Shown: one piece after another, positions 33,553-42,938 of the stretch
How the letters are laid out: each line of letters opens with the position of its first letter
Numbering within the stretch: the stretch's first letter is position 1
NCBI GenBank assembly: GCA_016704655.1
Contig: JADIZR010000003.1
Location: forward strand, 124,001-188,000
Source of the DNA: Pseudomonadota bacterium
Lineage (GTDB): Bacteria; Pseudomonadota; Gammaproteobacteria; Steroidobacterales; Steroidobacteraceae
DNA length: 64,000 nucleotides
Direction of reading: 5' to 3'
Position numbers and translations under genes: made by a program
Notes under the pieces: generated by a model
Database searches by the model: none
What the model was told of the DNA's origin: nothing
Seen by the model: only the letters and a program-made list of their open reading frames with translations

Positions 33553-33945
33553 ATGCGTCATTACGAAATCGTTTTCCTGGTCCACCCGGATCAGAGCGAG
33601 CAGGTCCCGGCCATGGTCGAACGCTATCGCGGGATCATCACCGCGGCCGGCGGCGCGATCCACCGTTTTGAGGACTGGGGCCGCCGCCAGCTCGCGTTCC
33701 CAATCGCCAAGGTGCACAAGGCGCACTACGTCCTCATGAACGTCGAGTGCGACAAAGCCACGCTCGACGAACTGACGGGCAGCTTCCGCTTCAGCGACGC
33801 CGTCATTCGCAACATGGTCATCGCCATGCCGGGTGCCGTGACGGAGCCGTCGCCGATGGCTCGCGCCGAAGAAGAAGGCGCGCCCCGCAGCGACGAAGGC
33901 CCGATTGGCACCGGCGACAGCGAAGAGTCGATGGGCGCGGGCTGA
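33553..33945 (+). CDS. rpsF: 30S ribosomal protein S6
   Basis: S6 binds S18 and the central domain of 16S rRNA. MRHYEIVFLVHPDQSEQV, HRFEDWGRRQLAFPIAK and HYVLMNVEC are the family core; after about residue 98 comes an acidic, flexible tail (RAEEEGAPRSDEG and GDSEESMGAG), which in some species receives glutamates. AAGGAG lies 9 bases before the ATG and is part of the autoregulatory stem. It has 130 residues and is first gene of the rpsF-rpsR-DUF2232-rplI group. Confidence 0.98.
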   Translation: MRHYEIVFLVHPDQSEQVPAMVERYRGIITAAGGAIHRFEDWGRRQLAFPIAKVHKAHYVLMNVECDKATLDELTGSFRFSDAVIRNMVIAMPGAVTEPSPMARAEEEGAPRSDEGPIGTGDSEESMGAG

Positions 33946-34009
33946 GCCGCTCCCCTCCTCGTTGCACGCTGCTACAGCACCGACCAACACATCTACCGGG
34001 TGACACCAC

Positions 34010-34234
34010 ATGGCACGTTTTTTCCGTCGCCGTAAGTTCTGCAAGTTCACGGCCGAAGGCGTCGAGCGGATCGACTACAAGGATCTCGCCACGCTGAAGG
34101 GCTACATCACAGAGACGGGCAAGATCGTCCCGAGCCGCATCACCGGCACGCGGTCGAACTATCAGCGCCAGCTGTCGCTCGCGGTGAAGCGCGCCCGTTT
34201 TCTCGCGCTGCTCCCGTACACGGACCAGCACTGA
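34010..34234 (+). CDS. rpsR: 30S ribosomal protein S18
   Basis: A 74-residue basic protein: MARFFRRRKFCKFTAEG, IDYKDLATLKGYITETGKIV, then the signature PSRITGTRSNYQRQLSLAVKRARFLALLPY (beginning PSRITGTRSNYQRQL). It pairs with S6. It is the second gene of the operon, 64 bases after rpsF. Confidence 0.98.
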   Translation: MARFFRRRKFCKFTAEGVERIDYKDLATLKGYITETGKIVPSRITGTRSNYQRQLSLAVKRARFLALLPYTDQH

Positions 34235-34298
34235 GCCCGCGTTTCGTGGGTGAACCTGGCGATCCCGCAGGCGGGCCGCCGCCGGAACACACACAACC

Positions 34299-35204
34299 AT
34301 GAACCGATCGCTGGCACAGTGGCTTGCCGGTAATCCGGTCGGGGCCGTCCTCGTGACGGGCCTGCTGGGGTTGCTGCCGCTGTTCGGTGTTGGCGTCGCG
34401 TTCTTCCTGCCCGGCGCCGTGCCTGCACTGGTCGTGCTGGTGCGCGGCGAGCGACAGGGATTGATCGTCGCGGTCGGCGCAAGCCTGCTGCTGGCGGCGG
34501 CGATGTTGACGTTCGGGCGACCGCTACCGGTGGGCTTCATCTACTCCGCGTGGGTACTGGGTCCGCCGCTGCTGCTCGCGATCCTGTTGCGGCGCACCGA
34601 CTCGCTGTCGCTGTGCCTGCAGGTCGCGGCCTTGGTCGGCACCGCTTTGCTGGTCGTGTTGCACGTTTCGCTCGGCGATCCGCAACAGTTCTGGGCTCCG
34701 TTCGTGCGCGATCTCGCGCAGGAAATGAAGACCCGCGGACTGCCGATGGACCTGGAGCAGGACGGACTCGCGGACACGCTGGCCCGCACGCTCTGGGGCT
34801 GGGTTGCGGTGTTGACGATGACGCTGGCGATGTGTGCTTTGTTCCTGGCTCGCTGGTGGCAGTCGCTGCCCGAACGTGCAGGAAGCTTCGGTGCCGAGTT
34901 CCGTAGTGTGCGGCTCGGCCGGGTGCTGGGGATCGCGGGGGCGCTGTTCATCGGCGCTTCGATGTTCACGGAGCAGGCACTGGTCGGTGACATCGGTCGG
35001 CTGTTCCTGGGCTCGCTGGTGATCGTGGGCCTCGCGGCCACGCATCGGGCGGTGTCGCAGGGCAAGCTGGCCGTGGCGTGGTTGTGGATTACGTACGCGC
35101 TGCTGGTACTCGTCGCGCCGTTCGCGGTGATCGGTCTCGCAGCGTTGGGGTTCGTGGACAACTGGCTGCGCTCGCAGCCGCCCGCGCGCAGCGCGGCGAC
35201 GTGA
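34299..35204 (+). CDS. DUF2232-type integral membrane protein
   Basis: This 301-residue protein has about eight hydrophobic helices (GAVLVTGLLGLLPLFGVGVA, VPALVVLV, LIVAVGASLLLAAAML, LLLAILL, VAALVGTALLVVLHV, and three in the C-terminal half). Its place between rpsR and rplI is where DUF2232/YybS-like proteins occur in many proteobacteria. The activity is not known. Codon use matches its neighbours. Confidence 0.82.
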   Translation: MNRSLAQWLAGNPVGAVLVTGLLGLLPLFGVGVAFFLPGAVPALVVLVRGERQGLIVAVGASLLLAAAMLTFGRPLPVGFIYSAWVLGPPLLLAILLRRTDSLSLCLQVAALVGTALLVVLHVSLGDPQQFWAPFVRDLAQEMKTRGLPMDLEQDGLADTLARTLWGWVAVLTMTLAMCALFLARWWQSLPERAGSFGAEFRSVRLGRVLGIAGALFIGASMFTEQALVGDIGRLFLGSLVIVGLAATHRAVSQGKLAVAWLWITYALLVLVAPFAVIGLAALGFVDNWLRSQPPARSAAT

Positions 35205-35281
35205 GCGGGCCGGTGCATGCGCTGAGCCGATTGTTTGCGGACGTACAGTCAAACATTTGAAGATCGATCGAGGACACTACG

Positions 35282-35731
35282 ATGGAAGTCATCCTGCTGC
35301 AGAAGGTTGCCAACCTCGGCAACATCGGCGACAAGGTCAAGGTGAAGCCTGGCTACGGCCGCAATTTCCTGCTGCCTTCGGGCAAGGCTGCGCTGGCCAC
35401 CGCCACTAACCTGAAGAAGTTCGAGGCGCGTCGCTCCGAGCTGGAGAAGCTCGCCGCCGACTCGCTGTCGAGCGCCCAGTCGCGCGCGAAGCAGCTCGAA
35501 GGCTTCAAGCTCGCCCTGCAGGCGAAAGCCGGCGCGGAAGGCAAGCTGTTCGGCTCGGTCGGCACGTCCGACATCGCCGAAGCGCTGACGAGGGGCGGCA
35601 TCGCCATCGAGCGCGCGGAAGTGCGCCTGCCGGGCGGTCCGATCCGCCTGATCGGCGAACACCACGTCAAGCTGCACCTGCACACCGACGTCGAGATCGA
35701 CCTTCCGGTCGTGATCACCGCCGAAGACTGA
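35282..35731 (+). CDS. rplI: 50S ribosomal protein L9
   Basis: L9 has an N-terminal RNA-binding domain (MEVILLQKVANLGNIGDKVKV, GYGRNFLLPSGKA), a long connecting helix, and a C-terminal domain (GKLFGSVGTSDIAEAL, RLPGGPIRLIGEHHVKLHLH). It has 149 residues, the normal length. It starts 77 bases after the membrane-protein gene and is followed by dnaB after 34 bases. Confidence 0.98.
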   Translation: MEVILLQKVANLGNIGDKVKVKPGYGRNFLLPSGKAALATATNLKKFEARRSELEKLAADSLSSAQSRAKQLEGFKLALQAKAGAEGKLFGSVGTSDIAEALTRGGIAIERAEVRLPGGPIRLIGEHHVKLHLHTDVEIDLPVVITAED

Positions 35732-35765
35732 TCCTCCTCGCGTCCGCGGGGAGCATCCGTCAGCG

Positions 35766-37211
35766 ATGGAGCAGGAAGACAGCGGCAGCGGTCCAGGTTC
35801 CGGCGGCAGGTTCCGCCGGAAACCCCGCCCGTACGTCAGTGACGAGGCGGCGGCATTGCGCGTGCCGCCAAATTCCCTCGAAGCCGAACAGGCCGTGCTC
35901 GGCGGCCTGCTGCTCGACAACAGCACCTGGGATTCCATCGCCGACCGTCTGCGCGCCGAAGACTTCTACCGGCGCGACCACCAGCTGATTTTCGAGGCGA
36001 TCCTCGACCTGTCGCAGAAAGGCGAGCCCAGCGACGCGGTCACGCTCGCGGAGCGTCTTGCGAGCAAAGGGCTAGCCGACGAGACCGGCGGCCTTGCGTA
36101 CCTCGCGGGCCTGGCGCGCGACACGCCGACCGCCGAGAACATCCGCGCCTATGCAGACATCGTCCGCGAGCGCTCGCTGCTGCGGCAACTCATCCGTGTC
36201 AGCGGCGAGATCGCGGGCAGCGCGTACGAGAACGAAGGCAAGCCGGCCGCCGAACTCGTCGACGAAGCCGAGCGCCGCATTTTCCAGATCGCAGAGAAAG
36301 GCCGGAAGCTGGGTTCGGGCTTCATCCCGGTGCGCGACGTGCTCGGGGCTACGATCGATCGCCTCGACCTGCTGCACGCGTCGCAGGGCCAGCTGACGGG
36401 CCTCAGCACGGGCTACAACGAACTCGACAAGATGACCGCGGGCCTGCAGCCCGGCGATCTCGTCATCGTCGCGGGCCGTCCGTCGATGGGCAAGACCACG
36501 CTCGCGCTCAACATCGCCGAGAACGCGGCCATTGCTGCCAACAAGCCGGTCGCGATCTTCTCGATGGAAATGTCGCGCGAGCAGCTCGCGTTCCGCATGA
36601 TCTCGTCGCTCGGCCGCGTCGACCAGGGCCACATGCGCACCGGCAACTTCGGCGACGAGGACTGGGCCCGCATCAACAGCGCGATCGCGCAGATGAAGTC
36701 GGCGCCGATCTACATCGACGACAGCGGCTCGCTCACGCCGACGGAAGTGCGCGCCCGCGCGCGCCGCCTCGCCCGTGACTGCGAGAAGCAGGGTGGCCTG
36801 GGCCTGATCGTCATCGATTACCTGCAGCTGATGCAGGTGGCGGGCAACAAGGAAAACCGCGCGACCGAGATCTCGGAGATCTCGCGTTCGATCAAGGCGC
36901 TGGCCAAGGAACTGCGCGTGCCGGTGATCGCGCTGTCGCAGCTGAACCGCGGCGTCGAACAGCGGCAGGACAAGAAGCCGGTGATGTCGGATCTGCGCGA
37001 GAGTGGAGCGATCGAGCAGGATGCAGACCTGATCATGATGATCTACCGCGAGGAAGTGTACGAACCCGACACGCCGCGCAAGGGTATCGCCGACATCATC
37101 ATCACCAAGCAGCGCAACGGCCCGACGGGCGAAGTGCACCTGACGTTCCTCGGCAAGTACACCCGCTTCGAGAACCTTGCGCACGGCGATTACGGCGACT
37201 ACGGTAACTGA
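35766..37211 (+). CDS. dnaB: Replicative DNA helicase DnaB
   Basis: The hexameric 5'-3' helicase of the replication fork. The N-terminal domain begins at PPNSLEAEQAVLGGLLLDN after a disordered 35-residue start. The RecA-like domain shows Walker A VIVAGRPSMGKTTLALNIAE (about residue 235), Walker B GLIVIDYLQLM (about 355) and the LSQLNRGVEQRQDKKPVMSD loop with arginine finger region. It has 481 residues and no intein. Confidence 0.98.
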   Translation: MEQEDSGSGPGSGGRFRRKPRPYVSDEAAALRVPPNSLEAEQAVLGGLLLDNSTWDSIADRLRAEDFYRRDHQLIFEAILDLSQKGEPSDAVTLAERLASKGLADETGGLAYLAGLARDTPTAENIRAYADIVRERSLLRQLIRVSGEIAGSAYENEGKPAAELVDEAERRIFQIAEKGRKLGSGFIPVRDVLGATIDRLDLLHASQGQLTGLSTGYNELDKMTAGLQPGDLVIVAGRPSMGKTTLALNIAENAAIAANKPVAIFSMEMSREQLAFRMISSLGRVDQGHMRTGNFGDEDWARINSAIAQMKSAPIYIDDSGSLTPTEVRARARRLARDCEKQGGLGLIVIDYLQLMQVAGNKENRATEISEISRSIKALAKELRVPVIALSQLNRGVEQRQDKKPVMSDLRESGAIEQDADLIMMIYREEVYEPDTPRKGIADIIITKQRNGPTGEVHLTFLGKYTRFENLAHGDYGDYGN

Positions 37212-37224
37212 GGCGCGGACTGCC

Positions 37225-38307
37225 GTGCAGAGCCAGAGCCTGATCCGTGCGGTGGTCGATGCTGCCGCCTTGCGCCACAACCTGCGCCAGGTGCGGCGCG
37301 TTGCACCCGACAGCCGCGTAATGGCGGTGATCAAGGCCAACGCCTACGGCCATGGCATCGTGCCCGCTGCGAAGGCGCTTGCCGAAGCCGACGGCTTCGC
37401 CGTCGCGCGGATCGGCGAAGGTCTCGCGCTGCGCGCTGCCGGGCTCACCAATCGCATCCTCCTGCTCGAAGGGGTATTCAGCGCCGAGCAGCTCGCGGCC
37501 GCCGCGCAGGCGCGGTTCGAGCTCATGGTGCACAGTGTCGAGCAGCTCGAGTTGCTCGACGCCCTGACGGGCGACGCGCAGGTAACCGCCTGGATCAAGG
37601 TCGACTCCGGCATGAATCGCCTGGGCTTCCGTCTCGACGACTTCGGCGCCGCGTACGAGCGTCTGCGGCGCAACGCGCACGTGCACGCCGATCCCACGCT
37701 GGTCACGCACCTGGCGTCCGCGGACGACCGTCGCGACCCGCAGACGCGACAGCAGCTCGACGCATTTGCCGCGGCCACCGCGGGCCTCGCCGGGGCGCGC
37801 AGCATTGCGAACAGCGCCGGCGTGCTCGCCTGGCCGACCGCGCGCGCCGACTGGGTGCGTCCCGGCCTGATGCTCTACGGCGCCTCGCCGTTTCCGGGCG
37901 GCACTGGCGCCGAACTTGGCCTGCGTCCGGCGATGACGCTGCGCACGGAGGTGATTGCCGTGAAGGACGTGAAGGCTGGCGAGACCGTGGGTTATGGCGG
38001 CTCGTGGAGCGCGACGCGCGACACGCGGATGGCGGTGGTCGCGGCGGGATACGGCGACGGATACCCGCGCGGCAGCAGTTCGGGCACGCCGGTGCAGATC
38101 GGCTGCCGGCGCGCGCCGCTCATCGGCCGCGTGTCGATGGACATGATCACGATCGACGTGACGGACCTGCCGGTCGTCGCGGTCGGCGACCCCGTCGTGC
38201 TGTGGGGCAGCGAGATTCCGGTGGAGGAGGTGGCTGCGCACGCGGGAGCGATCGCCTGGGACCTGCTCTGCAGCGTGAGCCAGCGCGTGCCGCTGGAGAT
38301 TGGCTGA
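37225..38307 (+). CDS. alr: Alanine racemase
   Basis: This PLP enzyme makes D-alanine for peptidoglycan. The PLP lysine lies in AVIKANAYGHGIVP (about residue 35), KVDSGMNRLGF and the C-terminal GYGGSWSATRDTRMAVVAAGYGDGYPR (in part VVAAGYGDGYPR) are present, and the second active-site region reads GRVSMDMITIDVTDLP. The GTG start at 37225, 13 bases after dnaB, gives 360 residues, the usual length. dnaB-alr is a conserved gammaproteobacterial pair. Confidence 0.95.
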   Translation: MQSQSLIRAVVDAAALRHNLRQVRRVAPDSRVMAVIKANAYGHGIVPAAKALAEADGFAVARIGEGLALRAAGLTNRILLLEGVFSAEQLAAAAQARFELMVHSVEQLELLDALTGDAQVTAWIKVDSGMNRLGFRLDDFGAAYERLRRNAHVHADPTLVTHLASADDRRDPQTRQQLDAFAAATAGLAGARSIANSAGVLAWPTARADWVRPGLMLYGASPFPGGTGAELGLRPAMTLRTEVIAVKDVKAGETVGYGGSWSATRDTRMAVVAAGYGDGYPRGSSSGTPVQIGCRRAPLIGRVSMDMITIDVTDLPVVAVGDPVVLWGSEIPVEEVAAHAGAIAWDLLCSVSQRVPLEIG

Positions 38308-38311
38308 GTCG

Positions 38312-39042
38312 TCAGCTGTCGAAGAACCCCATCTTGACGCCCGCGAGCTGCACGACGTCGTTGTCGTGGAGCCGGCGTGCCTGCGGACCAATGACGGCAC
38401 CGTTGACGAGCGGGAAATCGTCTTCCTTCCCACTCTCGACGTGCACGATGTAGAAGCCATCGGCACGACGCGTGATCGCTGCCACCTGCACGCCCGGCCG
38501 GCCAAGCGTCGTGAGCGTCTTTACGAGCTCGAGCTCACGGCCCGCGAACTGGCCCGACAGCACCTGCAGTTTCGCCCGCGGCAACACTCCGTTCGGGAAC
38601 GAAGGCGACGCGGCGCCGCCGCAGGCGCGGAATAGCCGTCCGCGGGCGGAGGCTGCAAGGCCGCAGCGGCCTTGGGCGAACCCGCCATCAGCGTCGCGGC
38701 ATCGCGCGGGCTGATCACCATCGTCTTCTGGAACTCGTCGTCGGCTTCTTCCACTTCGCTGTCGACGAATCGCAGCGCGTGGTGCCCGACCGTGAGCACG
38801 TCGCCGTGTTGCAGCGCATGCTTCTTGATGATCTTGCCGTTGACGTACGTTCCGTTCGTGCTGTTGAGATCTTCGAGGAACGAATCGTTGAGGATGTTGA
38901 TGACGAGCGCGTGATGACCCGACACTGCCGGGTTGTCGATGCGGATGTCATTGTCAGGGAGGCGCCCGATCGTGTAGCGCTCCTTGCTCATGTTGTACTC
39001 GGCGAGCACTTGTCCGTCGAGATGCAATACCAGCCTGGCCAT
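38312..39042 (-). CDS. FHA-domain protein (one apparent frameshift)
   Basis: Residues 1-95 form a forkhead-associated phosphothreonine-binding domain: RYTIGRLPDNDIRI, AVSGHHALV, LEDLNSTNGTYVNGKII. After a Pro/Ala-rich linker, a second FHA-like segment (LELVKTLTTLGRPGVQVAAI, VNGAVIGPQARRL) ends at GVKMGFFDS. The two parts are in different frames, with one base missing near 38610 in the linker; restored, the protein has about 243 residues. It is the last gene of the kinase-phosphatase-FHA operon, 18 bases after the phosphatase, and probably reads out the kinase by binding phosphothreonine. Confidence 0.85.
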
Positions 39043-39060
39043 GAGTAAACCTGCGCTCCG

Positions 39061-39885
39061 TTAACCGAACAGCTTGCGTATCCGGTCGATGACCCCACGC
39101 TGCGCCGGGAACGCGTCAAGCACCCGGACGAGCACCACCGAGATGTTGTCCCGGCCCCCGTTATCGTTCCCGAGCAGCACCAGCTGCTTGGCAACGGTCT
39201 CAAGATTAGCACCAAAGGTGTTGACGGTTAACTGAATGTCGTCGTCCTCCACCATGTCGGACAGGCCGTCCGAACAGAGCAGGTACACATCGTCCTTCAG
39301 CACCGGAACTTCGGTGATTTCGACGTCCACGGTCGGTTCGACGCCCAGGGCGCGCGTCACATAGTTCTTGGCGGCGGCACGCTGGGCTTCTTCCGGCGTA
39401 TAGAAGCCACGGCTCACCAGTTCCTGCAGCAGCGAATGGTCCTGCGTGACCTGCTCGAGCTTGCCGTCGCGGCACCGGTACATGCGTGAATCGCCGACGT
39501 GGGCGATGGTCAGTCTGTCGTCGAAAAACAACCCGGCGACGACCGTCGTGCCCATGCCCTCGCAGTTCGACTGCGTCTTGGCTGTCTGGAAGATGACCTT
39601 GTTCGCGCGCTGGATCGCGTCGCGCAACAGGATGCCGGGACGGCTGAGTCCATTGACTGCGTCGCTCAGCGAGAGGTCTTCGCGGTCGACGGCATCCTTG
39701 ACCAGCGTCAGGACGGTGCGCACGGCGATGCCGCTCGCGACCTCACCGGCCTTGTAGCCACCCATGCCATCGGCAAGCACGACCAGCCCGATGTCCCCGT
39801 CGGTGCCGATCGTGTCCTCGTTGTGCTCGCGCACCCGGCCGGTGTCGGACGCCCCGACGCAGCGGAATTTGCCTTTCAGCCGCAT
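39061..39885 (-). CDS. PP2C-family protein serine/threonine phosphatase
   Basis: This 274-residue metal-dependent phosphatase has the PP2C motifs GRVREHNEDTIG, VLADGMGGYKAGEVAS, GMGTTVVAGL, AHVGDSRMYR, QDHSLLQELVSRG, LLCSDGLSDMV and GGRDNISVVLV. It lacks transmembrane segments and is cytoplasmic. It starts 6 bases after the kinase gene and should reverse its phosphorylation. The short basic end (RGVIDRIRKLFG) follows the catalytic domain. Confidence 0.95.
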   Translation of the reverse strand: MRLKGKFRCVGASDTGRVREHNEDTIGTDGDIGLVVLADGMGGYKAGEVASGIAVRTVLTLVKDAVDREDLSLSDAVNGLSRPGILLRDAIQRANKVIFQTAKTQSNCEGMGTTVVAGLFFDDRLTIAHVGDSRMYRCRDGKLEQVTQDHSLLQELVSRGFYTPEEAQRAAAKNYVTRALGVEPTVDVEITEVPVLKDDVYLLCSDGLSDMVEDDDIQLTVNTFGANLETVAKQLVLLGNDNGGRDNISVVLVRVLDAFPAQRGVIDRIRKLFG

Positions 39886-39891
39886 GACCGG

Positions 39892-40803
39892 TCAGCGCTT
39901 GTCCGGCCGGTTCAGGTCACGCAGCGCCTGCGCGAAACTCGCGCCGCTGTCGTAACGTGCCGCCGGGTCCTTGGCGAGCGCGCGATCGAAGAATGCGTCG
40001 AGTCCCGGCGGCAAGCCCGGGTGGATGGCGCAGATGCGGGGATGTGGCTCCAGGGCGATTTTCATCATCAGGCCGGGCATCGTATCGCCGCGGAACGGCA
40101 ACTGGCCAGTGAGCAGCTGGTACAACGACACCGCCAGCGAAAAGAGGTCGGAGCGGCCGGTGACGGGGCGGCCCTGCAGTTGCTCGGGCGACATGAACGA
40201 CGGGGTGCCGAGCACGACGCCCGTGCGCGTGCGGCCCGAGTCGGTGAGCCGGGCGATGCCGAAGTCAGTGATCTTGAGCTCTCCGCTCGGCGCGTCGAAC
40301 ATGATGTTGGCTGGCTTGATATCCCGGTGGACGACCTGGTTCTGGTGCGCATAGTGCAGCGCATCGGCAAGCCGTGCCACGATTTCGATCGCGACGGCCG
40401 TCGGCAGCAGCCGTGATGCGGACGTATATTCAACCAGGTGCTGGCCGCGCAGCAGTTCCATGGCGATGTACGCAGTGCCGCCGTCTTCGCCTGCATCGTA
40501 GATCGTCACGATGTGGGGGTGCGACAGGCGGCCGGCCATCTCGGCTTCGCGGAAGAAGCGCGTGCGTGCCTGCTCGAGGTCTTCCGGGTCGAATTCGTCG
40601 GCGAGCGGAATTGCCTTGACAGCCACCTCGCGGTTGATGCGCGGATCGCGGCCCTGGTAGACGACGCCCATGGCGCCCTTGCCAAGTTCGTGGGTCAGTT
40701 CGTAGCGGCCCAGGCGCGCAGGCATGGGTTTCCGGGCCGGCGGCTTGCCGCCACGGCCGCCCGAGGTGCCCAGGATCACTGTCTGTTCGGCCTGACTGCG
40801 CAT
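39892..40803 (-). CDS. Hanks-type serine/threonine protein kinase
   Basis: After about 35 residues with a Thr/Ser-rich start (MRSQAEQTVILGTSG, a possible phosphorylation site for the FHA partner), the full kinase domain follows: Gly-loop LGKGAMGVVYQG, VAVKAI lysine, catalytic VVHRDIKPANIMF, DFG in KITDFGIARL, and GTPSFMSPEQ. The 303-residue protein stops after the kinase fold, with no PASTA or transmembrane part, so it is soluble. ATG at 40803 was chosen over 40857; a TATACT -10 box lies at 40815-40820 on the minus strand. It is first gene of the kinase-phosphatase-FHA operon. Confidence 0.94.
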   Translation of the reverse strand: MRSQAEQTVILGTSGGRGGKPPARKPMPARLGRYELTHELGKGAMGVVYQGRDPRINREVAVKAIPLADEFDPEDLEQARTRFFREAEMAGRLSHPHIVTIYDAGEDGGTAYIAMELLRGQHLVEYTSASRLLPTAVAIEIVARLADALHYAHQNQVVHRDIKPANIMFDAPSGELKITDFGIARLTDSGRTRTGVVLGTPSFMSPEQLQGRPVTGRSDLFSLAVSLYQLLTGQLPFRGDTMPGLMMKIALEPHPRICAIHPGLPPGLDAFFDRALAKDPAARYDSGASFAQALRDLNRPDKR

Positions 40804-40814
40804 ACGTGGGTCGA

Positions 40815-40820
40815 AGTATA
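40815..40820 (-). promoter_or_regulatory. Probable -10 box of the kinase operon
   Basis: Minus-strand TATACT ends 11 bases before the kinase ATG at 40803. It favours the 40803 start over the upstream in-frame codons. Confidence 0.45.
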
Positions 40821-40935
40821 GGGTGCGCCCCGGGAATGGAATTGCCGCCGGCGTCACACTCCGGCAGCGTTGCCGGCCCGTGTTAGCATCCCGGGCCTTC
40901 CCCGGTCCCCTGTGCAGCGTTCACGGCAGCCCGCA

Positions 40936-42303
<1,368 letters not shown>

Positions 42304-42425
42304 CTCGACCCGGCGTGTCCTGTCGCGATCGGCAAGGCGAGCAGGCACGAATTGCGGGCGGTCGATCCAGTCGTTGCTCCCGAGCGCGAACGTCAGACAC
42401 GCGCCAAGTGCCAGCGCCCGCTCCA

Positions 42426-42475
42426 GTTCTCTTTCCGGCGAGCGGAAAGGCAGACACGCTCGCCGGAAAGAGAAC
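42426..42475. repeat. Hairpin element copy 1 (18-bp perfect arms)
   Basis: GTTCTCTTTCCGGCGAGC (42426-42443) and its exact reverse complement (42458-42475) enclose GGAAAGGCAGACAC, the reverse complement of the GTGTCTGCCTTTCC loop found in the other copies. Confidence 0.85.
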
Positions 42476-42735
42476 CGGACCGCGCGCTCGACACTAACCG
42501 CCTGAGCGAGCCGTCGGGCGATGCGGCAGGTCCCAAGGCGGAGCATCATCCCAGGCCCGACGACTCGCACGGCGCATGCGGCCTGACCGCGCCGGAGCGC
42601 GGCAGCCGGCTGACCAGCGCGGGGCTCGTAGCAGTTGATCGAGGCTTTGCGGTTCAAGGCTGCGCTCCGACGCTCGCAACGCTACGTGCGCCGTGCGAAG
42701 TCTTCGGCACGAAGACGCAGCTCAGGCGCCCAATC

Positions 42736-42817
42736 GCAAGCGCTCGGTCCGGGACCTTTCCCAGAGCGCGTGTCTGCCTTTCCAAGCTCTGGGAAAGGTC
42801 CCGGACCGAACGCTTGC
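42736..42817. repeat. Hairpin element copy 2 (32-bp arms, one mismatch)
   Basis: The arm at 42736-42767 pairs with 42786-42817 at 31 of 32 positions around the 18-base loop GCGTGTCTGCCTTTCCAA. The inner arm ends read CAGAGC and GCTCTG. Confidence 0.9.
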
Positions 42818-42819
42818 AA

Positions 42820-42861
42820 CCAGAGCGTGTCGGCCTACCCAAGCTCGGGGGCAGGTCCCGG
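42820..42861. repeat. Hairpin element copy 3 (degenerate)
   Basis: CCAGAGC, a loop GTGTCGGCCTACCCAA, then GCTCGGGGGCAGGTCCCGG. The loop is a variant of the family core; the arms pair only next to the loop. Confidence 0.5.
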
Positions 42862-42876
42862 ATCGGTCGCCTGTAA

Positions 42877-42901
42877 CCAGAGCGTGTCTGCCCAGCTCTG
42901 G
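42877..42901. repeat. Hairpin element copy 4 (short)
   Basis: CCAGAGC (42877-42883) and GCTCTGG (42895-42901) pair around GTGTCTGCCCA, a shortened form of the family loop. Confidence 0.65.
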
Positions 42902-42938
42902 GACCGGGTCGGCTGCGGCTGGCCGAGGCGCGGACGGG

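Larger units (their letters stand above)
42304..42938. other. Structured intergenic region with hairpin elements
   Basis: About 635 bases between radA and the CorC-like gene hold no supported gene. They contain at least four hairpins that share a loop core but differ in their arms (separate entries). Open frames here are unsupported and cross the hairpins. Confidence 0.6.

Noticed and set aside
42304..42938. Open frames across the hairpin region (up to 174 codons)
   Set aside because: They pass through inverted repeats, have no ribosome sites, and give translations such as FPSSGKGPG that merely repeat the hairpin sequence.
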